Shown: positions 52,188 through 62,884, counted from the first letter of the stretch. The stretch is 64,000 bases of DNA from Piscinibacter sp. (GCA_019635485.1 JAHBZL010000006.1:62001-126000), one strand, 5' to 3'. Notes: generated from the sequence alone by a model not told the origin. Program-made: numbers and translations.

Positions 52188-52207
52188 GGTGGCGGCAAGC
52201 CGCCACC
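52188..52207. terminator. Hairpin between the SRP RNA and kinase genes
   Basis: GGTGGCGG-CAAG-CCGCCACC is a perfect 8-base stem with a 4-base loop, 47 bases after the SRP RNA and 12 bases before the convergent kinase stop. It may close either transcript. No U tract. Confidence 0.4.
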
Positions 52208-52219
52208 GGGTGCCGACAT

Positions 52220-54661
52220 TCAACCGGCTTGGCGGAACGCCATCACGGCCTGGTTGCGCAGTGTGCGCAACAGCGACAGTTCCTTCTCGCCGAGATCGAT
52301 GCCTCCGGGCTGCGCCTTGTCGGCATAGATCAGCGCGAACGGCGCGCCCTTCAGCAGCAGCGGCAGCAGCAGGAAGGCCGGCGCGTCGACACCGCTGCGG
52401 TACCAGACCGGCAGCCGCGCGGCGATGTTCGGCACCGTCGCGTCGCTGATCAGCGTGTCGGCGCCCTTGCTGCAGACGGCGGCGAACAGATCGCTGCCAC
52501 CCTTCAGCGGCACCTTGAAGGCCGCCGCAACGCGGTCCGCACCTTCGCCCAGGCCGAAGCGCCCGGTGAGCGTCTCGGTCTTCGGATCGCGCAGGCAGAA
52601 CACGATGCGCCGGAAGCCGAGCGCGCGGAACATGGTCTCGAGGATCATGCGCAGCACTTCGTTGAGCTTGAAGCTGTCGACCATCGAGTTCGTGATGTCG
52701 GCGATGCCGGCCGCCAGCACGTCGGCCGCATCGGCGCGGCGGGCCTCGGCCGCCGCCTGCTCCTCCGACGGCGACTCGGTCAGGGTCCCCTGGAAGGCGG
52801 CGACGGTGGCCTGCAGCTGATGCGGCGTCAGCGTGTCGTCGGGTCGCACCGGCGGGTCGACCACGACGGTGGCGAACAGGCGCCGCGCCGGCGAACCGGC
52901 CGACACCTGCAGGTTCATCGCCTGCGCCAGCTGTGCGAGGCGCTGGCGCGCGTTGTCGGTGGCGCTCGCGATCTCGCGCGCGGTCAGCCCGAGGGCTCGC
53001 GCGTGGCGTTCGGCCGCCGCCGCCAGCGCGGCGGTCGGGTCGCCCTCGGTGCGCAGCAGCGTGTCGGTCAGCTCGTTGGCCGCCACCGCCAGGCAGCGCA
53101 GCCGTTCGGCGGGTTTGTCGGGCACCCGCGTCGGCGGCTCACCCTCCGGCCGGCGCATGCAGCGCTGCAACGTGTCCGGCAGGCCCCAGCTCTTCGCGAT
53201 GCCCAGGCCCAGGTCCTCGAAGCTGAGGCCGAGCACGCTGATCGAGGCCGAGGTTTCGGCGTTCAGCAGCGCCGTCAGCGAGCCACTGCCTTCGCGCCGG
53301 CCGGCCGAGGCCAGGCTGCGGATCTGGCGTGCCTCCTCCGGGAAGTAGTACTCGGTGAGCAGCCGGCCCAGGTTCTGGAACAGCGCGCCGATGAAGGCCT
53401 CCTCGCCGTCGCGCACGCTGTGGCAGAGTTCGCCGGCCAGCGAGCCGGCCATCAGCGCACGCAGGAATTCCTCCTTCAGCTGCCCGGCCTGCTCCTTGTC
53501 CTGCATGTGCTCGAGCAGCACCAGGCTGAGCGCCATGTTGCGGATGCCGACGAAGCCGACCAGCGCCACGGCGCGCGACACCGTGCTGATCGAGCCGCCG
53601 CCGGCATGCGAGAAGTGCGCGGTGTTGACCAGGCGCAGCAGCTTGTTGGTCAGCGCCACGTCCTTCAGGATCTCGCTGGACAGGCTGGCCAGGCTCTCGT
53701 GCTCCGAGCTCGCGATGCGCTGGATGCGCGCCACCGAGTCGGACAGGGCCGGGAAGTCGCTCTTGTGGCGCATGCGCCGCAGCAGGAAATCCAGCGTGCC
53801 GCTGTTGCCGCCCGGCGCCGCGGGCTGGGGCGCCATCCACTGGCGCAGCGCGTCGCCCAGCGCGGCGGCGCTGGTGTGGCGGCGGGCCGCGTCGCGCTCG
53901 AGCGCGCGCCGCAGGATGGAACGCAGTCCGTCGTCCACGGCCGAGCCCAGGTCGTCCGGCAACACGAGATCTTCCTGCGCGATGCGCCGCATGGCGCTGA
54001 CCGGATCGCGTTCCGCCACCAACGGCCGGCCGCACAGCAGCTCGACGAGGATCAGGCCGGCGGCGAACACGTCCATCGCCGGCGTGGGCGTCGCGCCGCG
54101 AACCGCTTCCGGCGACATGTAGCCCGGCGTGCCGACGATCTGCGCGCGCGCGGGTCGGGCAGCGCCGTCGCGGGTGCGCGCGGCGATGCCGAAGTCCATC
54201 ACACGGGCGCGCCCGCTGCCGTCCACCAGCACGTTGGACGGCTTCAGGTCGCGGTGCACCACGCCGGCGTCGTGCGCCGCCTGCAGCGCGTCCAGCACGC
54301 CCAGCAGCAGCGTGATGGCCTCGTGCGGCGGCAGCGGGCCGCGCGCGCGGCTGTGCTCGGCGAGCGTACGCCCGGGCACGAACTCGAACACGAGACAGGC
54401 GCGGCCGTCGTGCACGTCGGCCTCGAACACCGGGACGATGTTGGGGTGCGTCAGGCGACTGACGCTGCGCGCCTCCTGAAGCCAGTGCGTCAGGTCGTCG
54501 CCGTCGACGTTTACGCCGGCGGCGAGCACCTTGATCGCGACCTCGCGTTCGAGCCGCGTGTCCTGGGCCAGCCAGACCGTGGCCTGGGCGCCCTGCCCGA
54601 GCACCCGGCGGAGTTCGAACCGGCCCAGCCGCCGGGGAGTGTCGATCGCGAGAGCTGGCAT
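52220..54661 (-). CDS. Ser/Thr protein kinase with HDOD and GAF domains
   Basis: An 813-residue signalling protein. The N-terminal kinase domain is complete: Gly-rich loop LGQGAQATV, VAIK Lys44, catalytic HRDLKPSN (Asp138), DFG at 156-158, and an APE-like SPE. Residues about 300-520 are an HDOD domain (LDFLLRRMRHKSDFPALSDSVARI, then a metal-free HD-like helical core), and the C-terminal 170 residues look like GAF (NEVLRMILETMFRALGFRRIVFCLRD). This fusion links protein phosphorylation to a c-di-GMP-type/ligand output; the targets are unknown. Start at 54661; 11 bases from the pseudokinase gene, so one operon. Confidence 0.85.
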   Translation of the reverse strand: MPALAIDTPRRLGRFELRRVLGQGAQATVWLAQDTRLEREVAIKVLAAGVNVDGDDLTHWLQEARSVSRLTHPNIVPVFEADVHDGRACLVFEFVPGRTLAEHSRARGPLPPHEAITLLLGVLDALQAAHDAGVVHRDLKPSNVLVDGSGRARVMDFGIAARTRDGAARPARAQIVGTPGYMSPEAVRGATPTPAMDVFAAGLILVELLCGRPLVAERDPVSAMRRIAQEDLVLPDDLGSAVDDGLRSILRRALERDAARRHTSAAALGDALRQWMAPQPAAPGGNSGTLDFLLRRMRHKSDFPALSDSVARIQRIASSEHESLASLSSEILKDVALTNKLLRLVNTAHFSHAGGGSISTVSRAVALVGFVGIRNMALSLVLLEHMQDKEQAGQLKEEFLRALMAGSLAGELCHSVRDGEEAFIGALFQNLGRLLTEYYFPEEARQIRSLASAGRREGSGSLTALLNAETSASISVLGLSFEDLGLGIAKSWGLPDTLQRCMRRPEGEPPTRVPDKPAERLRCLAVAANELTDTLLRTEGDPTAALAAAAERHARALGLTAREIASATDNARQRLAQLAQAMNLQVSAGSPARRLFATVVVDPPVRPDDTLTPHQLQATVAAFQGTLTESPSEEQAAAEARRADAADVLAAGIADITNSMVDSFKLNEVLRMILETMFRALGFRRIVFCLRDPKTETLTGRFGLGEGADRVAAAFKVPLKGGSDLFAAVCSKGADTLISDATVPNIAARLPVWYRSGVDAPAFLLLPLLLKGAPFALIYADKAQPGGIDLGEKELSLLRTLRNQAVMAFRQAG

Positions 54662-54672
54662 CTGTCGGGTCT

Positions 54673-56487
54673 TCAGCCGGCGCGGGCTGCGGCGGGATCG
54701 CCGGCCTCGGCCTCCGCCTCGGCGCTGCGCTTCAGTGCCGCCATCGGCGCGCCGGTCTGCAGCGACGCGCGGGCGCCCTGCAGCGCCTCCTGCACGTCGC
54801 GCGGGCTCAGTTGCAGCGTCCGCGCGTAGCGCTGCGCGACCTGCACGATCGCCGGCCCGATCTTCGCGGCCGGCAGCCGGGTCATCGCGTCGACGGCCTC
54901 GTTGGCGGCACTCGCGACGACGCGCAGCATGTCGGCATCGCTGTCCGGCGCCCGCACCGGCTTGCCGGCCGCGAGCCGCCGCACCATGTGCTGCACCTCG
55001 TCGCCCAGGCCCCAGTGGCGCGCCACCGCGGCGCCGAGCGCCTCGACATCGGCGCCGAGCACCGCGAAGGAGGCAGCCTCCTCGCTCATGCCCGGCAGGT
55101 CGGCGCCGCCGTTCGATCCGGGGACTGGCAGCATCAGCTGGCGGATCTGCTCGGCCTCCTCGGGGAAGTGGTAGTGCACCAGCAGCCGGCCGAGGTTCTG
55201 CAGCACGGCGACCAGGTAGGCCACCTCCGGGTCGTACCCGGGCGGGCGCAGGGCCTGGGCAACGTGTCCGGCCAGGCGCACGCAGGCCATGGTTCGATTC
55301 AGCGCCGCGGCGCCCGCCTCGCCGAGCGGACCCGGCCACGGGCGCAGCGCGTTGGCGGCCGAGCGCACGCCGTCGACGCCGATCAGCGCGATCGCGCGGC
55401 GCAGCGTCAGCACCGGGCCGTTGCCGGCAATCTGCGTGCCGCGCACCTGGGCCGAATTGACCGTGCGCAGCAGCTCGAAGCTGAGCGCGATGTCCTGCAG
55501 CAGCAGTTCGGCGATCTCGTCGGTGCGCTGGCTGTCGCTGGACGAGAGCTTGCCGACGCGGCTGCCCAGCCCCGGCAGCGCCGGCAGGTGGCCGACGCTG
55601 CGCAGCCGGTCCAGCAGCAGGGTCAGCGGGTCGCCGTTGCCCTGCGCCTCGACCTCGCGCCAGCCCTCCAGCGCGCGCAGCAGCGTGCGCGCGTTGTGGT
55701 AGCGCTGGCGCTCCTGGGTGGCGGTGCAGCGGTTCGCAATCGCGCGCAGGCCTTCCGGCACCGGATGCGGCGTGGTCCACGGCAGGCGCACCAGGTCGCG
55801 GCCCGGCGGCGTCATGCGTGCGATCACCACGCCCAGGTCGGCTTCGTCGAGCACGGGGGCGCCAGCCAGCAACTGGTGCAGCAGCAGGCCGCAGGCCAGC
55901 ACGTCGCGCTGGGCGGCGTCCCGGCGCGCGCGCAGCATGCCGGCCTCCGGCGTCGCGGCCGCATCGGCGCGCGGCAGCGCGCCCGCGGGCGGTTCGGCCG
56001 CGCACAGGCCGGCCACGCGCAGCTGGCCCTGTTCGTTGACCAGCAGCTGATGCAGCTGGAGATCGTGATGCGGGATGCCGGCCTCGTGGGCGAAGGCCAG
56101 GCCAGCCAGCGCCTGGCACAGCAGGTCGACCACTTCCAGCGGGGCCGGACGCGGATGGGCAGCGATCCACTCGCCGAGCGTCTGCCCCAGCGCCCGGTCG
56201 ACCGCGACGTAGGGCCAATGGTCCTGCACGCCGACCTCGACCACGTGGGCGAGGTTCGGGTGATTCAGCCGCGCCGCCTGCTTCATCTCGCGCAGCCGGG
56301 CCTCCAGTGCAGCCGGGTCCGGCGGCTGCACCCGCGGCAGCGTCAGCATCACCTCCTGGCCCAGGCGCGGGTCGAAGGCCACCCAGGCCGTGGTGCCGGC
56401 GCTCTTGCCCAGCAGCTGGCGCAGCTCGAAGCGCCCGAAGGCACGGATCGGGCTGGGGCGGGCAGCGGACGTGGCAGGGGTGATCAT
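54673..56487 (-). CDS. Pseudokinase with HDOD domain
   Basis: A 604-residue protein similar in plan to the following kinase: an N-terminal kinase-like domain, then an HDOD domain (about 290-540, DPLTLLLDRLRSVGHLPALPGLGSRVGKLSSSD). Key kinase residues are lost: the VAIK Lys is replaced (VMLTL, 46-50), HRDLKPSN becomes HHDLQLHQ (140-147), and the DFG position reads GLC. It cannot be an ordinary active kinase and more likely binds the adjacent active kinase or a shared partner. First gene of the pair; start at the ATG at 56487. The HDOD part retains the usual conserved helices. Confidence 0.82.
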   Translation of the reverse strand: MITPATSAARPSPIRAFGRFELRQLLGKSAGTTAWVAFDPRLGQEVMLTLPRVQPPDPAALEARLREMKQAARLNHPNLAHVVEVGVQDHWPYVAVDRALGQTLGEWIAAHPRPAPLEVVDLLCQALAGLAFAHEAGIPHHDLQLHQLLVNEQGQLRVAGLCAAEPPAGALPRADAAATPEAGMLRARRDAAQRDVLACGLLLHQLLAGAPVLDEADLGVVIARMTPPGRDLVRLPWTTPHPVPEGLRAIANRCTATQERQRYHNARTLLRALEGWREVEAQGNGDPLTLLLDRLRSVGHLPALPGLGSRVGKLSSSDSQRTDEIAELLLQDIALSFELLRTVNSAQVRGTQIAGNGPVLTLRRAIALIGVDGVRSAANALRPWPGPLGEAGAAALNRTMACVRLAGHVAQALRPPGYDPEVAYLVAVLQNLGRLLVHYHFPEEAEQIRQLMLPVPGSNGGADLPGMSEEAASFAVLGADVEALGAAVARHWGLGDEVQHMVRRLAAGKPVRAPDSDADMLRVVASAANEAVDAMTRLPAAKIGPAIVQVAQRYARTLQLSPRDVQEALQGARASLQTGAPMAALKRSAEAEAEAGDPAAARAG

Positions 56488-56598
56488 CGGTGGCGAGAAC
56501 GACGTGTCCCCGATTGGAAGGCCGCCCGGCGGTCCGCGAAGCGACGATCAGCGTGGCCAAACGCACGCAATTCGGGCCGGCCGACCCGCAGGGCCGGA

Positions 56599-59500
56599 TC
56601 AGCCCGCCTCGACCAGACTTCCGTCGCCGGCAATGAAGGCCGAGCGCACGGTCGCGCCCGGTTGCGCCGCCCGGACGGCCGCACGGTAGGCGGCCAGTTG
56701 GTCCTGGTACGCGGTCAGTTCCTGCGGACGATGCTGCAGCTTGTAGTCCAGCACCCACCAGACCGGCCCTTCCGGTTCGTCCAGCAGGACCAGCCGGTCG
56801 ATGCGCAGGGCCGCGCCGTCCTGGCTGACCGGCACCTCGTTGCCGGCCCAGCGCAGCCGGTCGCGATCGAAGAACCGCGCGCAGGCCGGACTGGCGAGGA
56901 TGCCTCCGGCGATCCGCTCGACGACGTCGGCCGCGGCGCCGAACTCGGCGGCGGCCGCATGGGCCAAGCCGGCCAGGTCGGCCGCGCCGGCATCGGCCGC
57001 GGCCCACTCGAGCGCCCGGTGCACGGCACGGCCGAGCCGGGCGGCATCGCTGTCCATGGGGGATGGCGCCGGTCCGACCGGTGCCGCCGGTCCGTCCGGC
57101 AGCGTCGGCAGGACCGGCAGCAGGATCGGCGTGTTGTCGTCCACGGCCGAGGACAGGTCCCCGGCGGGCGCGCCGGCCAGCCAGGATTGCGTCAGCGGCT
57201 CCACCTGTGCCCACCAGCTCGGACCGTCGGCATCGCTGCGCTGGTACGGCTCGGTGGCGCTGAACCACAGGGCTTGGCGCGCCCGGGTCATCGCGACGTA
57301 CAGGCCGTTCAGCTCCTCGCGCCGGCGCGCCGCCTGCTCCATCGCCAGCGGCGCCTCCAGCTCGGGCGGGCAGCGGGACTCGGCGTACAGGAAGGCGCAG
57401 CGACGCGGCGCCGCAGCCTCGACGGGCCAGTCGACCAGCAGGGTCGTCGTTTCGGCCGGCCGCGGTTCCGGGTCGGCGTCCATCACGAACACCGCCTCGC
57501 CTTCCAGGCCTTTCGCGCCGTGCACGGTGAGCAATTGCACCGCCTCGGGATGCGCCGGTCGGGTCAAGGTGAGCGCACGGCGCTTGAGGGCGCGCACGAA
57601 GCCGTAGGGCGTCGCATAGCGTCCGCCGTCCAGGCGCAGCGATTCGGCCAGCAGCGCGTCGATGTCGTCCAGCGCCGCGGCCCGGCGCGCGGGACCGACA
57701 GTGGCCGCCACGCGCTCGCGCACTTCCCCCTCGGCGACGATGCGGTCCAGCAGATCGTGCGGCGGCAGCCGGCGCGCCAGCTCGCGCCAGCGCGGCAGCC
57801 ATTGCGCTGCCCGCGCCAGCGCAGAACCGGGCAGCGCCCCGTGCTGCAGCGCCGCCCACCAGTCGCCGCCCCAGCGCTCAGCGGCGGCGGTGGCCAGCGT
57901 GACCAGCTCGTCGTCGCTCGCGCCGAACAGCGGGCTGCGCAGGGCGCGGGCGAGCGACAGCCGATGCCGCGGCGACGCCAGCACGTCCAGTACCGCGAGC
58001 AGGTCCAGCGCCTCGGGCGAATCGCGCAGCGCACTGTCCTCCACCGCGGCGTAGCGGATTGCGCGGGCCTGGAGCGCACGTGCGGCCAGGCGCAGCGATT
58101 CCCGCTTGCGCGACAGCACCAGCACCTCCCCGGGCTGATACTTGCCCTCGGCAAGCAACTGCCCGATGGCCGAGGCCACCGCCTCTGCCTCGGCTTCACG
58201 CAGTTGCTCCTCGGGCTCGTGCCGAGCCTCCGTGAGGCTGTCGCGCCAACGCCTCGCGTCCGGCACGTCGCCTTGGCGCTCCAGGCTGGCCCGCAGCACC
58301 CGGGGCAGCGCCCAGAGCGCCGGCACCGGGCCCTCGGTGTGCTCCGTGCTGTGCGGCCGGAATCCGTCGAAGGCACCCCGCGCGCTCGCTGCCTCGAACA
58401 CGGCATTCACGGCGCTCAGCACGCCGGGCGCGTTGCGCCGCGTGTGGTCGCATTCGAGCACCTCGCCGCCCAGGCCCTGCACGATGAAGTCGCGCACCGC
58501 CGCGAACACGCGCGGCTCGGCGCGACGGAAGCGGTAGATGCTCTGCTTCGGGTCGCCGACGACGAACAGCGCCGGTGCCGTCGGGCCGCCGCCTGCGCCC
58601 GCATACCCCGCCAGCCAGGCGTGCAAGGCCTGCCACTGCAGCGGGCTGGTGTCCTGGAACTCGTCGATCAGCACCTGCCGGATGCGGACATCGAGCCGCT
58701 CCTGCACCCACCCAGCGAGCGTCGCATCGCGCAAGAGCGCCAGCGCCGCACGCTCCAGGTCGTTCATGTCGATCAGGCCGCGGCCCCGCTTGTAGGCCGC
58801 GTACTCGCGCAGCAGCACGCGCGCCAGGCTAACCATCTGCCGGTGCTCGAGGTGCGACTCGTGCTGATGGACGATCCGCGCCAGGCGCTGGAAGTCGTCC
58901 TGCACCACGGCCAGCCCGTCGACCTCGCCCAGCTTGCGCGGCCCACCTTCACCGGTGAAGAGCGCCGCCTGCACCGCGTCGAAGCGGGCTTCAGGCGCCG
59001 CGAGCGCGAGGGCCGCCTCGAGGGCCTGCGCCGCATTCATGCCGCGCTTGCCGCCGCGCCGCAGTGGCCCGGCAAGGGCCACGAGACGCATGACCCACTC
59101 CGGCCCCAGCAGGTCGGCCTGGGGGCATGGCGCCCCCGGCGGCACGGCCGGGGCGACGCTGCCCTCGAGTGTGCCGACCGCGTCCGCCAATTCGATCTCG
59201 ACCCGGCGCGCCAGCACCGTGTCGAGCCAGCGGCTCGCCTGAGTGCGGCCGCGCCGAGCGACCAGGGCCCGGTAGTCCGCGTGCAGGTCGGGCGCCTCCA
59301 GAAGGACGGCGTGGAAGCGGCGCAGCAGCTCGGCGCGGTGGTCGTCCAGCGTCTCGATCAGCTCCGCCTCGCGCGGCAGCGCGAGTTCCTCCAGCACCTC
59401 CAGCGGTGCCGCCTGCAGCAGTTGCGCGAACCAGGCGTGGAAGGTCCGGATCTCGACGGCGCGCCCTCCTTCGAGCAACTGCCGCTGCAGCCCTGCGAGC

Positions 59501-59847
59501 CGCGGCAGCAGTGCCGCGCAGCGCGCCGGAGGCACGCCGCGTTCGCGCAGCGCCTGCAGGCGCTGTGCGTCGTCGGCGGCGTGCCCGGCAAACTCGGCCA
59601 GCCACTGCGCGAGCCGCTCGCGCAGCTCGGCGGCCGCCTTGCGCGTGAAGGTGATCGCCAGGATCTCCTGCGGCTGCGTGCCCTCGAGCAGTGCGCGCAG
59701 GATGCGCGACACCAGCATCCAGGTCTTGCCGGCGCCGGCGCATGCCTCGACGACGACGCTGCGCTGCGGGTCGCACGCCAGCGCATAGAACTGCTCGCGC
59801 GGCACCTCCCGGCCGCCGGCGCGGTAGGCGGGCAGTCCAACGCTCAC
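56599..59847 (-). CDS. AddA/RecB-like UvrD helicase-nuclease
   Basis: A 1082-residue SF1 helicase fused to a RecB-type nuclease. The start is a GTG at 59847 overlapping the stop of the preceding AddB-like gene (GTGA). Walker A ACAGAGKTWML has Lys41, motif II is DEFQDTSP, then VVGDPKQSIYRFRRAEP and LTVHGAKGLEGE-like motifs, and the C-terminal nuclease keeps the catalytic pattern (GRAVHRALE, later LDYK). Together with the AddB-like protein it should resect double-strand ends for recombination, as AddAB does. The usual AddA length is about 1200. Confidence 0.87.
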   Translation of the reverse strand: MSVGLPAYRAGGREVPREQFYALACDPQRSVVVEACAGAGKTWMLVSRILRALLEGTQPQEILAITFTRKAAAELRERLAQWLAEFAGHAADDAQRLQALRERGVPPARCAALLPRLAGLQRQLLEGGRAVEIRTFHAWFAQLLQAAPLEVLEELALPREAELIETLDDHRAELLRRFHAVLLEAPDLHADYRALVARRGRTQASRWLDTVLARRVEIELADAVGTLEGSVAPAVPPGAPCPQADLLGPEWVMRLVALAGPLRRGGKRGMNAAQALEAALALAAPEARFDAVQAALFTGEGGPRKLGEVDGLAVVQDDFQRLARIVHQHESHLEHRQMVSLARVLLREYAAYKRGRGLIDMNDLERAALALLRDATLAGWVQERLDVRIRQVLIDEFQDTSPLQWQALHAWLAGYAGAGGGPTAPALFVVGDPKQSIYRFRRAEPRVFAAVRDFIVQGLGGEVLECDHTRRNAPGVLSAVNAVFEAASARGAFDGFRPHSTEHTEGPVPALWALPRVLRASLERQGDVPDARRWRDSLTEARHEPEEQLREAEAEAVASAIGQLLAEGKYQPGEVLVLSRKRESLRLAARALQARAIRYAAVEDSALRDSPEALDLLAVLDVLASPRHRLSLARALRSPLFGASDDELVTLATAAAERWGGDWWAALQHGALPGSALARAAQWLPRWRELARRLPPHDLLDRIVAEGEVRERVAATVGPARRAAALDDIDALLAESLRLDGGRYATPYGFVRALKRRALTLTRPAHPEAVQLLTVHGAKGLEGEAVFVMDADPEPRPAETTTLLVDWPVEAAAPRRCAFLYAESRCPPELEAPLAMEQAARRREELNGLYVAMTRARQALWFSATEPYQRSDADGPSWWAQVEPLTQSWLAGAPAGDLSSAVDDNTPILLPVLPTLPDGPAAPVGPAPSPMDSDAARLGRAVHRALEWAAADAGAADLAGLAHAAAAEFGAAADVVERIAGGILASPACARFFDRDRLRWAGNEVPVSQDGAALRIDRLVLLDEPEGPVWWVLDYKLQHRPQELTAYQDQLAAYRAAVRAAQPGATVRSAFIAGDGSLVEAG

Positions 59848-62450
59848 ACGCCGCTCCAGTGGTCGCGCCGACACAGGCCACGCGCTTCGCAGAAGTCGCA
59901 GGTGCTGCCCTCGCCCAGCGCCGGCAACGGCGCGCCGTCGCGGATGCGGAGCATCTCGCCTCCGAGCCCGGCCAGCAGTGCGGCGGCGCTGTCCCGGACC
60001 TGCGGATGCGGCAAGGGCAACAGCGCCTTGCTGCCGTCCAGCGGCAGGTAGGCCGCCTGGAGTGGGGCTGGTTCGCCTTCGTCGACCAACGCCGCGTAGA
60101 ACGCCAGCTGCGTGTCCTCCAACGGCCGCCGCAGCTTGCGACGCAGCCCGTCGACGCTGCCGGTCTTGTAGTCGATCAGCTCGACCCGGCCGTCGGCACC
60201 GCGGTCGACACGGTCGATCACGCCTTGCAGCTCGACCTGCGGCAGGGCCGGCAACGGGCGACGCCGTTCCTGCTCGCCGGCCCGCCACACCCACCCGTCC
60301 GCATCGCGCGCGTGCAGCCAGGCGACATAGCGCGGCGCCAGGCTCGCCAACGACGCGGCGAACGGCAGCGCCGATTCCTGCGACAGGCCCTGCGCCTCGC
60401 GTTCGTCCTCCGCGAGGGCCAGCAGCCGCGCCGTCTCCGCCTCGGCATCGCCGGGCACCCGCTCGGCATGGAAGCGGTACAGGATCGCGTGCAGCCAGGT
60501 TCCGTAGTCGCGCTTCTCGACCTCGTCGTCGAGCTCCTCGTCCTCGCGCAGGCGCAGCAGGTGGCGCACGAAGAAGCGGTACGGGCAGTCGCGCAGCGCG
60601 TCCGCCGCGCTGGCGGACAATCGCGCCGGCAGCGCGGCGAGCAGCGCCGGCGCCGGACGCGCCACGGGGGTGGGCCGAAGTTCCACCACCCGCCGCGGAT
60701 CGACCCAGGGGGCCAGCGGCCGGCCGGCTTCGGCCAGTTCGAGCCGGATCCGCTGCACGAGAGGGCTGTCGCCCAGGGGCTCGTCCTCGTCGACGCGGCG
60801 GCGCAGGAAGGTCAACCCGGGCAGACGCATCGCCTGCGCGAACAGCTGCCGCTCGCGCAGGCGACGCTGCCCCGCGTCGGGCAATCCGAGTGCACGCAGC
60901 AGCGCCTCGCCGAGCAGCGGATGCGGCGCGGGCGGCGCGCCCAGGTGCCGGTCGTCCGCGCCCGGCCAGACCACCGCCTCGAACGGGCGCAGCGCCAGCC
61001 GCGCCATCGGCGTCACGACGACCGACGCGTTGCCCGAGGCGGGCTGGAAGCTGGCTTCTTCGACGGCCTCATCGACCCAGGCGGTCAGTTCGGCCAGGTC
61101 CATCACCGACCGCTCCGCCGTCTCGCGCCACAGAGGCTGGTCCAGCGCGCGATCGTCCAGCCGCACCGCTTGCAACACCGCGCGCCCGGCCTCGTCGGCG
61201 CGCAGCGCCGCCCCGGCGCCGCAGGCCTCCAGGGCGTCGCCCAGCAGGCGCAGCCAGACCGCCAGCGGGCGACGCTGGTCGCGCAGGCGGTCGAGGGTCG
61301 AGCGCCAGACCGACCAGGCCTCCGCTTCCGGGCTGCCAGGCGGCAGGCCGTCGAGCTGATCGACACGCGCCAGCCCCAGCCGGCGACAGGCCTGCTCGAG
61401 CCGTTCGACCGCATCGGTGCCGCCGGAGGGCAAGGTCTTCAGCCAGTCGAACAGGTCGTCGGTGCGCGCCCGCGGCGCGGCGGCGCGCAGCAGCAGCATC
61501 AACTGGGCCGCGGCTCGGGTGGTCGAGAGTGTCCAGCCGGTCTCGTCCTGCGGCTGCACCCCGGCCCGTTCGAGAAGCGCTCGGACGCGCCGCACCAGCA
61601 GGCGGTCCTGACCGACCAGTGCGACCTGCCGGCGCCCCGCCGCCAGGTTGGCAAGCACCTCGGCCGCGGCGCACTGGGCTTCGTCCTCGAAGCCGTGGCA
61701 GACCGCCAGGGCCGGTGCGGCGGCCCCGGGTGGCCACAGCGTCTCGTCCGGGGCGTCCGCATCGATGACCAGGCACGGCGTACCCTGCGCCGCCGCACCG
61801 GCGAAAAGCGATTCGACGAAGGTGTCGCTGCCCCCAGCCTGCACGGCCAGCCAGGCCCCGGGCCGATGGCGGTACAGGCGGTCGGTCGCCGGGTCCGGCG
61901 CCTGGGCCGCCCATTCCAGCGCGATGCGGGCCAGCCACCGTTCACGCGCCCCCTGCGCCGGGACCGGCGCGAGCACGCCGCGCGCCGAATGCCACCAGTC
62001 CGCTCGCCGGTCCGGCGCCACGGCGGCGGCGGCCTGTACGAGCGCGCGGGCCGTCTCCACCAGCATCGCGACCCCGCGATCGAAACCGCGCGGATCGTGG
62101 CGCGCCCACTGCGCCCCGACGCTCTGCGCGCGCAGCAGTTGGTCGGCGGTCAGCCGATCGATGGCGGCATCGCCGCACAGCTGCGTTGGTGCGGGCACGG
62201 CCGCGGGCCCAAGTGCGCGTGCCAGCGTCTGCGTGGTCTCAAGCCGGGGCTGCCAGCCTCCGCGGGCCGCGAACGCCTGCTGGGCCAGCGGCAGCAATTG
62301 CGCAAAGGGCAGCAGCACGATGCAGTCGCGCAGCACGACGCCCTGCGCCTCTGCCCAGTCCGCGCATTGCTGCGCCAGCGCGGGCCAGGCGGCACGCACC
62401 ATGGGGGCGGTGGACGGGATTTCGAGGGGTCGGCGCGCTATCGCTGCCAT
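59844..62450 (-). CDS. AddB/RecB-nuclease-like protein with Fe-S cysteine motif
   Basis: An 868-residue AddB-like protein from the ATG at 62450. The N-terminal half is helicase-like but degenerate, with no clear Walker A. The C-terminal PD-(D/E)XK nuclease has a Cys in RDCPYRFF, the metal-binding VELIDYKTG and a final cysteine group [10 protein letters not shown], together the four-Cys pattern of the AddB iron-sulfur cluster that staples the nuclease domain. It is translated together with the AddA-like gene (overlap of 4). Upstream ATG at 62525 would overlap the trxA promoter region and is not needed. Confidence 0.84.
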   Translation of the reverse strand: MAAIARRPLEIPSTAPMVRAAWPALAQQCADWAEAQGVVLRDCIVLLPFAQLLPLAQQAFAARGGWQPRLETTQTLARALGPAAVPAPTQLCGDAAIDRLTADQLLRAQSVGAQWARHDPRGFDRGVAMLVETARALVQAAAAVAPDRRADWWHSARGVLAPVPAQGARERWLARIALEWAAQAPDPATDRLYRHRPGAWLAVQAGGSDTFVESLFAGAAAQGTPCLVIDADAPDETLWPPGAAAPALAVCHGFEDEAQCAAAEVLANLAAGRRQVALVGQDRLLVRRVRALLERAGVQPQDETGWTLSTTRAAAQLMLLLRAAAPRARTDDLFDWLKTLPSGGTDAVERLEQACRRLGLARVDQLDGLPPGSPEAEAWSVWRSTLDRLRDQRRPLAVWLRLLGDALEACGAGAALRADEAGRAVLQAVRLDDRALDQPLWRETAERSVMDLAELTAWVDEAVEEASFQPASGNASVVVTPMARLALRPFEAVVWPGADDRHLGAPPAPHPLLGEALLRALGLPDAGQRRLRERQLFAQAMRLPGLTFLRRRVDEDEPLGDSPLVQRIRLELAEAGRPLAPWVDPRRVVELRPTPVARPAPALLAALPARLSASAADALRDCPYRFFVRHLLRLREDEELDDEVEKRDYGTWLHAILYRFHAERVPGDAEAETARLLALAEDEREAQGLSQESALPFAASLASLAPRYVAWLHARDADGWVWRAGEQERRRPLPALPQVELQGVIDRVDRGADGRVELIDYKTGSVDGLRRKLRRPLEDTQLAFYAALVDEGEPAPLQAAYLPLDGSKALLPLPHPQVRDSAAALLAGLGGEMLRIRDGAPLPALGEGSTCDFCEARGLCRRDHWSGV

Positions 62451-62554
62451 TGGAAATGGCCTCGGCGCGGCGCGCCACGGCACGAGGGGCTTTGTGTCAG
62501 AATCATTGTGCCTTGACCGCCACACAGCGTGGCGCCCGCCCGAGGACCCTCCCC

Positions 62555-62884
62555 ATGAGCAGCGAACTGATCAAACACATCTCCGATTCGTCATTCGACA
62601 GCGACGTCCTGAAGGCCGACAAGCCGGTGCTGGTCGACTACTGGGCCGAATGGTGCGGGCCGTGCAAGATGATCGCCCCGATCCTCGACGAGGTGTCGAA
62701 GGACTACGACGGCCGCCTGCAGATCGCCAAGCTCAATGTCGACGAGAACCGCGACGTTCCCGCCAAGTACGGCATCCGCGGCATCCCGACGCTGATGCTG
62801 TTCAAGGGCGGCGAGCTGGCGGCGACCAAGGTCGGCGCGCTTTCCAAGGCCCAGTTGACGGCCTTCCTCGACGGCCATCTATAA
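62555..62884 (+). CDS. trxA: Thioredoxin
   Basis: A 109-residue thioredoxin with the active site WCGPC (Cys34, Cys37), the buried Asp in VLVDYWAEW, and the cis-Pro loop [11 protein letters not shown]. It reduces protein disulfides with electrons from thioredoxin reductase. GAGGA at 62542-62546 is a fair ribosome binding site. It is followed by the rho leader; trxA-rho adjacency is common in proteobacteria. Confidence 0.96.
   Translation: MSSELIKHISDSSFDSDVLKADKPVLVDYWAEWCGPCKMIAPILDEVSKDYDGRLQIAKLNVDENRDVPAKYGIRGIPTLMLFKGGELAATKVGALSKAQLTAFLDGHL

Noticed and set aside
54811..60051. A 1746-codon open frame opposite the kinase and AddA-like genes
   Set aside because: Composition typical of a shadow frame in high-GC DNA; no domain or start signal.
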